Shown here: in pieces, positions 1 through 6,784 of the stretch
Layout: each line of letters opens with the position of its first letter
How positions within the stretch are numbered: the first letter of the stretch is position 1
NCBI GenBank assembly: GCA_002329125.1
Contig: DCXX01000078.1
Span: 1 to 9,848, forward strand
DNA: 9,848 nt
DNA from: Fidelibacterota bacterium UBA2125
Lineage (GTDB): Bacteria > Fidelibacterota > Marinisomatia > Marinisomatales > S15-B10
Reading direction: 5' to 3'
Translations under genes and position numbers: made by a program
Notes under the pieces: model-generated
The model's database searches: none
Told to the model about the DNA's origin: nothing
The model's input: the letters and a program-made list of their open reading frames with translations, nothing else

Positions 1-1
1 G

Positions 2-79
2 GAAGGAAAACAATGGGCAAAACCAGGTGAACTGTTTCGCCTTGCGGCTGCCATAGGTTTATTCTTTTTTGTGATTTGA
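2..79 (+). CDS. Possible C-terminal tail of a membrane protein (partial, 5' end outside window)
   Basis: Reading frame 2 is open from the window edge to a TGA at 77-79 and gives 25 residues. It begins with a charged stretch (EGKQWAKPGELFR) and ends with a hydrophobic run (LAAAIGLFFFVI) that could be the last half of a membrane helix. The other two forward frames stop early or give unconvincing peptides. The reverse strand also has an open stretch (ATG at 51-53) but no ribosome binding site and no recognisable content. The fragment is too short for family assignment. The composition is what supports coding; a terminator-like hairpin about 110 bases downstream is compatible with a + strand gene ending here. 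Confidence 0.35.
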   Translation, partial: EGKQWAKPGELFRLAAAIGLFFFVI

Positions 80-242
80 TGCTGGTTTCAAATTAAGTCA
101 ACGGGATACCAGTTAGTGCTGATATCTACTTATATACGATACTGGGGACAGTTCAGGCAAACGAAGAAATTGGTATTATTGAAATGATAGCATCCCCGGT
201 CACCCGGGATGTTTTCTATCCTTAAATATTGAACCTAAGCTG
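80..242. other. Intergenic region between convergent gene ends
   Basis: No open frame of useful length starts here with a ribosome binding site. The only ATG reading on the + strand near the left edge (around 79) stops after five codons. The region separates the probable + strand gene tail from the 3' end of the - strand DUF4442 gene and contains the hairpin listed separately. Confidence 0.5.
191..219 (+). terminator. Terminator-like hairpin followed by a short T run
   Basis: CATCCC at 191-196 pairs with GGGATG at 206-211. After a C-C mismatch, two further G-C pairs close a three-base loop (TCA), and TTTTCTAT follows at 212-219. The T run is on the + strand side, so it best fits termination of the + strand gene ending at 79, although the distance is longish. 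On the - strand the same stem lies about 30 bases past the DUF4442 stop but lacks a clean U tract, so bidirectional use is only possible. Confidence 0.45.
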
Positions 243-740
243 TTAGTTTCGGTCTACGGTACCGGTTTCATCTTTGATTGACAGAGTCAAGATGAACTTT
301 GCTACAGGCTCATCCCCAAGTTTGGACGGTACGGTAGCTGTCACGTGGACTGACATGTTTTGCCGCTCGCCCGTTTCCTTTGCCTGCTTTGCCAATTCAT
401 TCAGTGCAGTGCCTTCATTGCAGGTAAAATAAACATCATCCTCAGCCCGTTTCAGGTAATCCGCTTGGAAATTTTTGTATATAAATTTTTTCCCCTTGCC
501 GTAACCGAGTTTTCTGATGGCCAAGACGCCAGCAGCGAGTTCAGCACCCACCGTCAGCGCCGCAATATAGAGGCCTCTTTCGTGGTTTCTCGTTCTTCGT
601 CTGTGAGGAATTTTTACAACGCACTTTTCATCATTAATCACAACAACTTTAGGTCGGCACGCCCACAGCAGTGGGATCTTCATGAAGCCGAGCGTGCGAA
701 TCGTCACCGTTGCCCGGGTTGCTTCGGAAAGAAAACTCAT
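243..740 (-). CDS. DUF4442 family hotdog-fold protein (thioesterase-like)
   Basis: This is a 165-residue protein of the DUF4442 family, which has the hotdog fold of acyl-CoA thioesterases; the true substrate is not known. The diagnostic central part is visible: a conserved hydrophobic-basic lead (PLLWACRPKVVVIND, roughly residues 23-37), a basic strand (KIPHRRRTRNH, 43-53) and the hotdog central helix start (GLYIAALTVGAELAAG, 56-71). No signal peptide or membrane helix is evident, so it should be cytoplasmic. The chosen ATG (738-740) overlaps the stop of the upstream tag gene as ATGA and has GAGG seven bases upstream at 748-751. A longer reading back to 854 would lie inside tag in another frame and was not used. 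It is probably translationally coupled to tag. Family assignment is by motif memory, and function is an inference. Confidence 0.75.
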   Translation of the reverse strand: MSFLSEATRATVTIRTLGFMKIPLLWACRPKVVVINDEKCVVKIPHRRRTRNHERGLYIAALTVGAELAAGVLAIRKLGYGKGKKFIYKNFQADYLKRAEDDVYFTCNEGTALNELAKQAKETGERQNMSVHVTATVPSKLGDEPVAKFILTLSIKDETGTVDRN

Positions 741-1333
741 GCCAGTGCCTCGCACTCCCCGTGGCGAAAGCAGTCCACGGTGTGGTCGTTTACCATTCCA
801 ACCGCCTGCATATGGGCGTAACAGACAGTTGTGCCGAAAAACTTGAAACCGCACTTTTTCATGTCAGCTGATATAGTGTCAGACAGTGTTGTATTCGCAG
901 GGATGTTTTGGTCAGTTTTCCATCTGTTGATGATGGGTTTATTGTCTGTGAATTGCCAAAAGTAGTTGCAGAAACTTTTGAACAGATCAGCAATTTCAAG
1001 AAACCGCTGAGCATTATTGATTGCAGCCAAAATCTTTTTCCTGTTCCGGACAATCCCTGCATTTTGAACCAGTTCATCGATCATCTTTTCACCGTAAGCG
1101 GCAACTTTTTCCGGATCAAACCTTGAAAAGGCTTTCCGGAAATTCTCGCGCTTGTTGAGAATCACCTCCCAACTGAGTCCCGCCTGGAAGGATTCCAGTA
1201 CAATGAACTCAAACATTTTCCTGTCATCAGTGACAGGCACTCCCCACTCCTCATCGTGGTATTTCACATAAAGTGGTTTGTTCAGAGGAACCCAGCGGCA
1301 TCTTTTTTGTCCATCTATATCTTCTCTGGTCAT
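737..1333 (-). CDS. tag: DNA-3-methyladenine glycosylase I
   Basis: Tag removes 3-methyladenine from alkylated DNA by cutting the glycosylic bond, starting base-excision repair in the cytoplasm. The protein aligns along its whole length with E. coli Tag as I remember it. Counting from the ATG at 1333 (198 residues), the structural zinc site is intact: Cys12 (RCRWV), His26 (YHDEEWG), His184 and Cys188 (NDHTVDC). The base-recognition Glu47 and Trp55 (LESFQAGLSW) are present, as are KRENFRKAF and CGFKFFGTTVCY. A TTG at 1351 would add six residues. Neither start has a strong ribosome binding site, and Tag proteins usually begin just before the first zinc cysteine, so I chose the ATG. The C-terminus is close to standard. 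It is the first gene of a two-gene unit and is divergent from the M28 peptidase gene. Confidence 0.93.
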   Translation of the reverse strand: MTREDIDGQKRCRWVPLNKPLYVKYHDEEWGVPVTDDRKMFEFIVLESFQAGLSWEVILNKRENFRKAFSRFDPEKVAAYGEKMIDELVQNAGIVRNRKKILAAINNAQRFLEIADLFKSFCNYFWQFTDNKPIINRWKTDQNIPANTTLSDTISADMKKCGFKFFGTTVCYAHMQAVGMVNDHTVDCFRHGECEALA

Positions 1334-1424
1334 TAGAGAGAACTTACTCAAAATATGAGGAGTGACAGGAGAAAATGTTTGTTTTGGAAAGGAGGCGGAG
1401 GAAAATTTTCCAACATTTAATCAA

Positions 1425-1430
1425 AAGGAG
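1425..1430 (+). promoter_or_regulatory. Ribosome binding site fixing the M28 peptidase start
   Basis: AAGGAG at 1425-1430 sits six bases before the ATG at 1437. This favours that start over an upstream in-frame ATG at 1362, which would put 25 polar residues before the signal peptide, and over the ATG at 1443. Confidence 0.75.
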
Positions 1431-1436
1431 TCCTGC

Positions 1437-3503
1437 ATGTATATGTGCACGAAAAAAACAAGAGTAATGTTGCCCATTGTAGTTCTTATTCTGCTAACAC
1501 ACATTTCAGCGCAGGGGAATCTTCTGTCTGATAATTTACGTGACCTTCTTCATGAGTCCCTCAGTGGCGAGCGGGCAAAGGATCATGTTATCCAGATTAC
1601 TCGACACAACCGTATCCAGGGGTCGCGTGGCTACAGGAATTCAGCACAGTATGTGCTACAACAGCTTCGACGGTCCGGATTTTCTGATCGTAATGCTTTA
1701 GTTGAATCTTATCCTTCTGATGGAAAAATCCACTACCAGACATGGCAGTCTCCCTCCGGTTGGGATTTGGACTATGCCGAACTACGTATGTTGGAGCCAT
1801 TTGAAGAGAAGATTGTGGGTTATCCCGAGATCGGCATGAGTCTTATCACCTACTCTAATCCTGGTAATGTCACAGCTGAAGTTGTCTGGGTAGGAACCGG
1901 TACCAACGATGAAGACTATATCGGTAAAGATGTTAAAGACAAATTTGTACTGGCAACTGGATACGGCGGTTCTGTCCATCGTCTTGCGGTATTGAAATAC
2001 GGAGCCAAAGCAGTTGTTTGCTACCTGGACGATGACAGGGCCAGAGAATATCCTGATATGCTTCAATATACAGGTATGTGGCCCAGACCTGATGAAGTGG
2101 ATAAAATAACCTTTGGATTCAACCTTACTAACCGTCAGGGTGAAAAGCTGAAAAAGTTTTTGGAAAACGGGGAAAAAGTAGTTTTGAGAGGTGTTACTAC
2201 GGGAGCAGGGCTGGAACCTTATTTTATGGACGTGGTTGTGGCCACCATCCCCGGCTCACATGGTTCCGGTGAGGAGCTTGTATTTTCAGCTCATCTGGAT
2301 CACCCCAAAGAATCGGCCAACGACAATGCCAGCGGTTCGGCTGCGCTTCTCGATATAGCTCAGACCATACACAAACTTGTTGCCAACGGCCGCCTCCCCC
2401 AGCCAAAACGAACATTGCGATTTTTATGGGTACCGGAATGGCATGGTACTATGGCCTATATTGATAAACATCCTGAAATGGCGGGCCCTGCCAGAGGTGG
2501 CAAGACATTGGCGAACATAAACATGGATATGGTGGGTGAACATCTTGAACTTATTCATTCGAAATTGGTCTTAACGCGGGTACCCGATTCCGTACCGTCA
2601 GTTGTGAATGATGTAGTGGCCCACATGGCCGAGATGGTGGATGGGATGGATATTCGAACACCCAGAGGTAGCCTGTCCGCATTCAATTACAGGGTAACAC
2701 CCTATAGCGGTGGGAGTGACCATATGATGTTTATCGATCTTGATATCCCAGGTGTCATGTTCTCCCACTCACCCGATTATACCCATCATACGTCTGAGGA
2801 TACTCCTGACAAGGTCGATCCCGTGGAACTGGAGCGGTGTGAAATAATTGCCACAGCTGCTATGCTTTATCTGTCAAATCTTGAGCCGGAGGAGGCGGTG
2901 CAACTTGCCGCACTTTCAGCGGCCAAAGGTGCGGGAAGGATAGGTGATGGTTTCCAGCGAGGCCAGTCTCTCATTTCGGATGCTGGCAAAAAAAATGCTG
3001 GGAAAGCTTGGGCCGAAGCAGTGAATGTTCTTGATCATGCTGAAGGGATCGAGAAAGGTGTACTGAAATCCATTTATACTTTTAACAATAATGAAACAGT
3101 AAAATCAGTTGTTACCGGCTTGGAAGGGAGTCATAAACAACAGGCGAAATCTTACAGAACAGTGCTGGCCGCTCTGGCACGAAAAAAAGGGGCCACCTCT
3201 AAAACCCCTTCTGCGGTAATAAAAAATGTTGACAGCCAAGTTCCAGTTAGGACGACTCGGGGTCCCTTGGCGTTTGGCCTGCCGGCGAGCAAACTGCCTA
3301 AAGCTGAAGCTGCATGGTATTCAGGAAAAGAATTCACCCTTACTGGTGCGGAGCGGTTTGAACTGGTCAATTTTGTGGATGGGAGAATGACAGTAACGGA
3401 AATCCGTAATGCTCTAAGTGCTGAATTCCGTCCTATCCGGCAACGTGAAGTGAAGCGTTATCTTGAAGATTTGATAAAAGTAGGCGTGATGAAGTGGAAG
3501 TAA
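1437..3503 (+). CDS. Exported M28-family zinc metallopeptidase with extra C-terminal module
   Basis: This 688-residue protein should be an aminopeptidase- or carboxypeptidase-type M28 enzyme outside the cytoplasm. A signal peptide is clear: basic MYMCTKKTR, a hydrophobic core, and likely cleavage after Ala25 (HISA|QGN). Residues around 150-200 (VVWVGTGTN, DVKDKFVLATGYG, LKYGAKAVVCY) look like a protease-associated domain inserted before the catalytic core. Core metal-site candidates are His286 (SAHLDHP), Asp296 (ANDNASGSAALL), Glu334 (VPEWHGT), Asp364 (NINMDMVGE) and His429 (GGSDHMMF), with HHTSEDTPD at 450-458. Canonical M28 enzymes have a Glu-Glu pair where this one has Pro-Glu. A helical stretch follows (about 465-585), and the last 55 residues (TLTGAERF to VMKWK) look like a small winged-helix-like domain. 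Substrate is unknown. It ends convergent with the MBL-fold gene, 43 bases away. Confidence 0.85.
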   Translation: MYMCTKKTRVMLPIVVLILLTHISAQGNLLSDNLRDLLHESLSGERAKDHVIQITRHNRIQGSRGYRNSAQYVLQQLRRSGFSDRNALVESYPSDGKIHYQTWQSPSGWDLDYAELRMLEPFEEKIVGYPEIGMSLITYSNPGNVTAEVVWVGTGTNDEDYIGKDVKDKFVLATGYGGSVHRLAVLKYGAKAVVCYLDDDRAREYPDMLQYTGMWPRPDEVDKITFGFNLTNRQGEKLKKFLENGEKVVLRGVTTGAGLEPYFMDVVVATIPGSHGSGEELVFSAHLDHPKESANDNASGSAALLDIAQTIHKLVANGRLPQPKRTLRFLWVPEWHGTMAYIDKHPEMAGPARGGKTLANINMDMVGEHLELIHSKLVLTRVPDSVPSVVNDVVAHMAEMVDGMDIRTPRGSLSAFNYRVTPYSGGSDHMMFIDLDIPGVMFSHSPDYTHHTSEDTPDKVDPVELERCEIIATAAMLYLSNLEPEEAVQLAALSAAKGAGRIGDGFQRGQSLISDAGKKNAGKAWAEAVNVLDHAEGIEKGVLKSIYTFNNNETVKSVVTGLEGSHKQQAKSYRTVLAALARKKGATSKTPSAVIKNVDSQVPVRTTRGPLAFGLPASKLPKAEAAWYSGKEFTLTGAERFELVNFVDGRMTVTEIRNALSAEFRPIRQREVKRYLEDLIKVGVMKWK

Positions 3504-3546
3504 GGAGGAAGACTATTTCATTCGCTGGAACAATTGTTTGAGTTTA

Positions 3547-4428
3547 CTATTCAAAAACATCCAGATCTTTACCTGAAACCACGGCACCGTTGTAGTTTCC
3601 TCTGATTTCTTTTAGTATTTCCTCTTCAGTAGCGCCCCAGAAGATCTGGTGGTAGAGCACCAGAAGCTTCGGTCTAGCACGGGTGGCAATCTCAGCCAGT
3701 TCAATTGTGGATGTATGATAGCTGGAGTGATATGCCTTCCATTCTGGTGGCTTAAGCTGAAATTTCTCCAGTGAATAAACTTCATGAAAAAGCATGTCGC
3801 ACCCGTTGCACTGTTCAACAATGGATTCACTTGGGGCGGCATCGCCGGAAATGACGATTGTTTTGTCTCCAGTTTCAAACTTGTATCCGTACGCCTCTTC
3901 GATCTCACCGTGATTTACTTTGAATGCTGTTACTTTCAGGCCATTATCGTCAAAAACCACACCAGGACGTATCTTAGTGGCATTCACTTTGTAGCCGGTC
4001 GTATTTTGTGGTTGGCGGCCGTTGATTCGGATATCAATATCTTCCCTGTAAGCCCTCATAATGTTTCGTGCCATGGCCTTGATCCCCCGTGGACCATACA
4101 CCGCCATGGGTTGATCCCTGTCCAGAACCCAGGGGGTGAAGATGAGGTCAGCAAAACCGACGGTATGATCAGAATGAAGGTGGGTTACGAAAGCATGGGT
4201 GAGATTGGGTAAGGCCAATTCCTCAACACCGTCATTGAATGCCTCAGATGCTCTTCTGACAACACCTGGTCCAAAATCTATCAGGTAGGGTTTGCCGTTT
4301 GTGATGACAGCAATAGAGGCGCCCATCCTTTCCGGATTGGCGTTAGGGTTGCCGGTTCCTAGAAGGACAACCTTCGTCTGGGCTAGGGTGACGGAGAGGA
4401 GAAAGTAAAGGAGGAGCCCAACCCTCAC
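3547..4428 (-). CDS. Exported metallo-beta-lactamase-fold hydrolase, RNase Z/arylsulfatase-like
   Basis: This 293-residue metallo-beta-lactamase-fold enzyme begins with a signal peptide (MRVGLLLYFLLSVTLAQ), placing it outside the cytoplasm. The dinuclear zinc site is complete: HLHSDH at 83-88, His173 (KVNHGEIEEAYGYKF), Asp196 (VISGDAAPS), His238 (SSYHTST) and His260 (VLYHQ). This arrangement is that of RNase Z-like hydrolases. The exported members I know of include the AtsA-type arylsulfatases and phosphodiesterase-like enzymes, so a tRNA-processing role is unlikely; sulfatase, phosphodiesterase or lactonase activity cannot be told apart here. The start is GTG, overlapping the previous stop as GTGA, with no strong ribosome binding site, which suggests coupled translation. 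It is the last gene of the M20-lyase-MBL operon. Confidence 0.85.
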   Translation of the reverse strand: MRVGLLLYFLLSVTLAQTKVVLLGTGNPNANPERMGASIAVITNGKPYLIDFGPGVVRRASEAFNDGVEELALPNLTHAFVTHLHSDHTVGFADLIFTPWVLDRDQPMAVYGPRGIKAMARNIMRAYREDIDIRINGRQPQNTTGYKVNATKIRPGVVFDDNGLKVTAFKVNHGEIEEAYGYKFETGDKTIVISGDAAPSESIVEQCNGCDMLFHEVYSLEKFQLKPPEWKAYHSSYHTSTIELAEIATRARPKLLVLYHQIFWGATEEEILKEIRGNYNGAVVSGKDLDVFE

Positions 4429-5393
4429 TTCGCGAATTTCTGAATCCTCATACCAAAATGGACATCGCCAACGTAGACAGACCCTTTGGAATCGACACCA
4501 ACATCGTGGGGCCAGTCCATCTGGCCGTCATACTGGCCAAAAGAACCGAAGCTGCCCAGCACATTTCCTGACAGGTCCATTTTTACAATACGGCTTCGCT
4601 GAACACCTGAAGGAGTCGGATCTCCACCATCCACAACGTAAAGGACTCCGTCTCGACCGACTGCCATACCCCAAGGCCTTCCGATTTCTGTGGATTGCCA
4701 TGCATCAATAAAAGTGCCATCAGATTTAAATACCTGAAGCCGGCTGTTGCTTCTGTCGGCCACGTAAATTCGGCCATTGGCATCCATGGCTATACCGTGA
4801 GGAAGATTGAACTGTCCGTTATCTTCACCACCACTTCCCCATTCAAACTTGAATGTGCCATCCGGTGAGAAGACCGCTACGCGATTATTACCGTAACCAT
4901 CTGAAACATAAATGGTGCCATCAGGGGCAACAACCACATCTGTCGGCTGGTTGAAATGCGTTTTATCCCAACCCGGTACACTTTTTTCACCAAGTGTCAT
5001 AACAAGTTCACCGTCATGGCTGAACTTGTATACCTGATGGTACTGCACATCTGTTACCCAGACATTGTTGTCGGCATCAACGGTAAGTCCATGGGGCGTA
5101 AGAAAGGCATCTTTTCCCCAGGAATCTAAAAGGGCCCCACTGTTGTTGTCTAACATGAGGATGGTCGGTTCTTGGATGTTCTGGAACTCGCTATCACTTC
5201 CCAGATAGGCAGCATTTTTACCTCGGTGAAAAGTGAAAACGTGATCGTGCGAGTCAACTTCCACGCCCGAAACCTGCCCGAGGATAAAGCCCTTCGGCAA
5301 CTTCGGCCACCCGTGTACCACACTGTATCCAGTACTAACCTGCTCACATGAGATGAGTAGACCGAGGGAGAGGATTAGATTGATTCTTTTCAT
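4425..5393 (-). CDS. Peptidyl-alpha-hydroxyglycine alpha-amidating lyase-like NHL-repeat lipoprotein
   Basis: This 322-residue beta-propeller protein resembles the lyase domain (PAL) of animal peptide-amidating enzyme, which splits peptidyl-alpha-hydroxyglycine into an amide and glyoxylate. A lipobox (GLLISC) puts the lipidated cysteine at 16, so it should be membrane-anchored outside the cytoplasm. Residues matching the rat PAL site from memory are all present: Arg57 (FHRG), His101 (LTPHGL), Tyr167 (SDGYGNNR), His199 (LPHGIAM), Arg214 or Arg218 (VADRSNSR), and His296-Asp297 (WPHDVGVD). NHL-type repeats recur through 100-322 (NQPTDVVVAPDGTIYVSDGY and relatives). No monooxygenase domain is fused. 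The ATG at 5391-5393 overlaps the M20 stop as ATGA and has AGGAGG six bases upstream; a longer reading from 5462 would lack a proper signal. The lyase reaction in this host is an inference; a generic NHL binding role is the alternative. Confidence 0.82.
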   Translation of the reverse strand: MKRINLILSLGLLISCEQVSTGYSVVHGWPKLPKGFILGQVSGVEVDSHDHVFTFHRGKNAAYLGSDSEFQNIQEPTILMLDNNSGALLDSWGKDAFLTPHGLTVDADNNVWVTDVQYHQVYKFSHDGELVMTLGEKSVPGWDKTHFNQPTDVVVAPDGTIYVSDGYGNNRVAVFSPDGTFKFEWGSGGEDNGQFNLPHGIAMDANGRIYVADRSNSRLQVFKSDGTFIDAWQSTEIGRPWGMAVGRDGVLYVVDGGDPTPSGVQRSRIVKMDLSGNVLGSFGSFGQYDGQMDWPHDVGVDSKGSVYVGDVHFGMRIQKFAK

Positions 5394-6685
5394 TTTATAC
5401 CTCCTGCTTTCATGAAATCGACAATTAATGTGGACATTGCTTCCATACCGACAGAAATACACGAATCATCTGCTCTAAAGGTGGGTGTATGATGCCCGCC
5501 AGAAATGGTCCCCGGCTTCACCATACCAAGGCGGTAGTAGAAACCAGGCACAATATTAGAGAAATACGAAAAATCTTCACCACCCATGGTGGGGGGAATA
5601 GCCATGACATTCTCCTTACCTATGGCGCGTTCGAGACTGGGCACCACTTGAGTGGTTAGAGCTGGATTGTTGATAGTGGCAGGGGTACCCCGGTTGTAAT
5701 CCAGTTCATAAGATCCTCCATAGGCCGAGGTTATACCTTTGAGGATTTCACCCATTCTTCTTTCAACACCGTCCCTGGTCTTTTTGCTGTACGTCCGGAC
5801 CGTTCCTTCCAAATGGACTTCAGCTGGGATAATGTTAAAACGCTCTCCGCCCCGTATAATTCCGACGGTTACAACACTTGGCTCCCGAGGGTTCAATGAT
5901 CTTGAGCGGATTGTCTGAAAAGCTGTTACAACCTCAGAAGCCATAACCACAGGATCGATAGATTCATCGGGATGAGCGCCGTGGGCCTGCTTTCCTTTGA
6001 CTATTGCGATGAATTGATCAACCGCGGCAAAAGATGGTCCAGAGGTATACCCTATTTTTCCAACTTCCATACTTGCAAGAGAGTGAAGGCCGAAAACTGC
6101 CACAGGTCGGGGATTTTCCATGGTGTTTTCACGAACCATTAAATCAGCGCCGCCCTCTTCACCTGGTGGAGGCCCTTCTTCGGCGGGTTGGAAAATGAAT
6201 TTTACGGTTCCGGGAAGGTCTTTCTTCATGGATGCTAAGACAGATGCAACGCCGAGTTGTACAGAGGTATGAATATCGTGTCCGCAAGCGTGCATTACAC
6301 CCACATCTTTACCAAGATAAGTTGCCCTTACGGTAGACTTGAATGGAAGATCGGTGTTCTCTGTAACTGGAAGGGCATCCATGTCAGCTCTTACACCCAC
6401 AACGGGGCCTGGCTTGCCGCCCTTCAGAAGCCCAATAACACCTGTGTGGGCGACTCCGGTCGTCACTTCCATCCCTAGACTGTTTAGATGATTGGCCACA
6501 ATTTTAGCTGTCTTGAACTCTCTGTTGCCCAGTTCAGGGTTTTGATGTATCTGATGACGCAGTTCGACGATTGTTGGTGCGTACTTTTTCACAGCTTTCT
6601 TTATGGCACGGTCGTTGGCAGCGGTTAAACCGGACAATAATACAACTATTGTGAACGATCGAATAAACGAATTGTTTTTAATCAT
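5390..6685 (-). CDS. Exported M20D-family amidohydrolase (hippurate / N-acyl-amino acid hydrolase-like)
   Basis: This 431-residue enzyme of the M20D amidohydrolase family hydrolyses the amide bond of N-acyl amino acids or related conjugates (hippurate, indole-acetyl-amino acids and N-acetyl-diaminopimelate are known family substrates). Metal-site motifs are complete: RADMDALP (99-106), MHACGHD (131-137, Cys134 and His136), QPAEEG (167-171, Glu169-Glu170), FGLH (His201) and SGGHHTP (His399). The lid/dimerisation domain motif AHGAHP (235-239) and MGGEDFS (367-373) are also present. Unlike many cytoplasmic relatives, it starts with a signal-like hydrophobic stretch (SFTIVVLLSGLTAAND), with cleavage near residue 23, so it is probably periplasmic. 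The ATG at 6685 has GGAGA six bases upstream at 6692-6696. It is the first gene of a three-gene operon. The precise substrate cannot be read from the sequence. Confidence 0.9.
   Translation of the reverse strand: MIKNNSFIRSFTIVVLLSGLTAANDRAIKKAVKKYAPTIVELRHQIHQNPELGNREFKTAKIVANHLNSLGMEVTTGVAHTGVIGLLKGGKPGPVVGVRADMDALPVTENTDLPFKSTVRATYLGKDVGVMHACGHDIHTSVQLGVASVLASMKKDLPGTVKFIFQPAEEGPPPGEEGGADLMVRENTMENPRPVAVFGLHSLASMEVGKIGYTSGPSFAAVDQFIAIVKGKQAHGAHPDESIDPVVMASEVVTAFQTIRSRSLNPREPSVVTVGIIRGGERFNIIPAEVHLEGTVRTYSKKTRDGVERRMGEILKGITSAYGGSYELDYNRGTPATINNPALTTQVVPSLERAIGKENVMAIPPTMGGEDFSYFSNIVPGFYYRLGMVKPGTISGGHHTPTFRADDSCISVGMEAMSTLIVDFMKAGGIK
5400..5405 (-). promoter_or_regulatory. Strong ribosome binding site inside the end of the M20 gene
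   Basis: AGGAGG (- strand, 5405-5400) lies six bases before the lyase ATG and is part of the last codons of the M20 gene (Ala-Gly-Gly-Ile-Lys). It decides the lyase start, and the placement fits coupled translation across the ATGA overlap. Confidence 0.75.
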
Positions 6686-6743
6686 TAACTATCTCCACTC
6701 TGTAAAACCTACAATAATGCTTATGGATTAATATTTCGTTATA

Positions 6744-6773
6744 TTTATACATAAAATGTGAATACTGTCTCAA
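6744..6773 (-). promoter_or_regulatory. Probable sigma70-type promoter of the M20-lyase-MBL operon
   Basis: On the - strand, TTGAGA (6773-6768) and TATAAA (6749-6744) each match five of six consensus bases and are separated by 18 bases. Transcription would start near 6737, giving a leader of about 50 bases before the M20 ATG. The surrounding 99-base gap is AT-rich. No terminator hairpin is visible after the upstream barrel gene, so read-through is also possible. Confidence 0.5.
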
Positions 6774-6784
6774 TGTTTTATACA

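Noticed and set aside
51..104. Short - strand open frame running off the left edge
   Set aside because: The ATG at 51-53 has no ribosome binding site and the peptide looks unlike a real N-terminus; the + strand frame fits better.
360..821. Open frame of 153 codons on the + strand
   Set aside because: It is antisense to the DUF4442 gene and the end of tag, has no recognisable motif and no ribosome binding site; the reverse strand genes explain the region.
741..854. N-terminal extension of the DUF4442 gene back to 854
   Set aside because: The extension lies inside tag in another frame, is Arg/Gly-rich without family similarity, and the ATG at 740 has both a ribosome binding site and the ATGA overlap.
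1387..1411. AAAGGAGG followed by a GGAAAATTTTCC palindrome in the tag/M28 gap
   Set aside because: No start codon follows the purine-rich stretch at a useful distance and the palindrome has no loop; I see no gene or clear operator.
1362..1436. Upstream ATG for the M28 peptidase at 1362
   Set aside because: It would put 25 polar residues before a normal signal peptide, whereas AAGGAG is ideally placed for the ATG at 1437.
3529..3538. AACAATTGTT palindrome between the convergent M28 and MBL genes
   Set aside because: It leaves no loop for a hairpin and no T run follows, so it is not a convincing terminator.
3784..4212. Open frame of 142 codons on the + strand
   Set aside because: It lies wholly antisense to the MBL-fold gene, whose metal motifs are intact, and shows no protein-like features.
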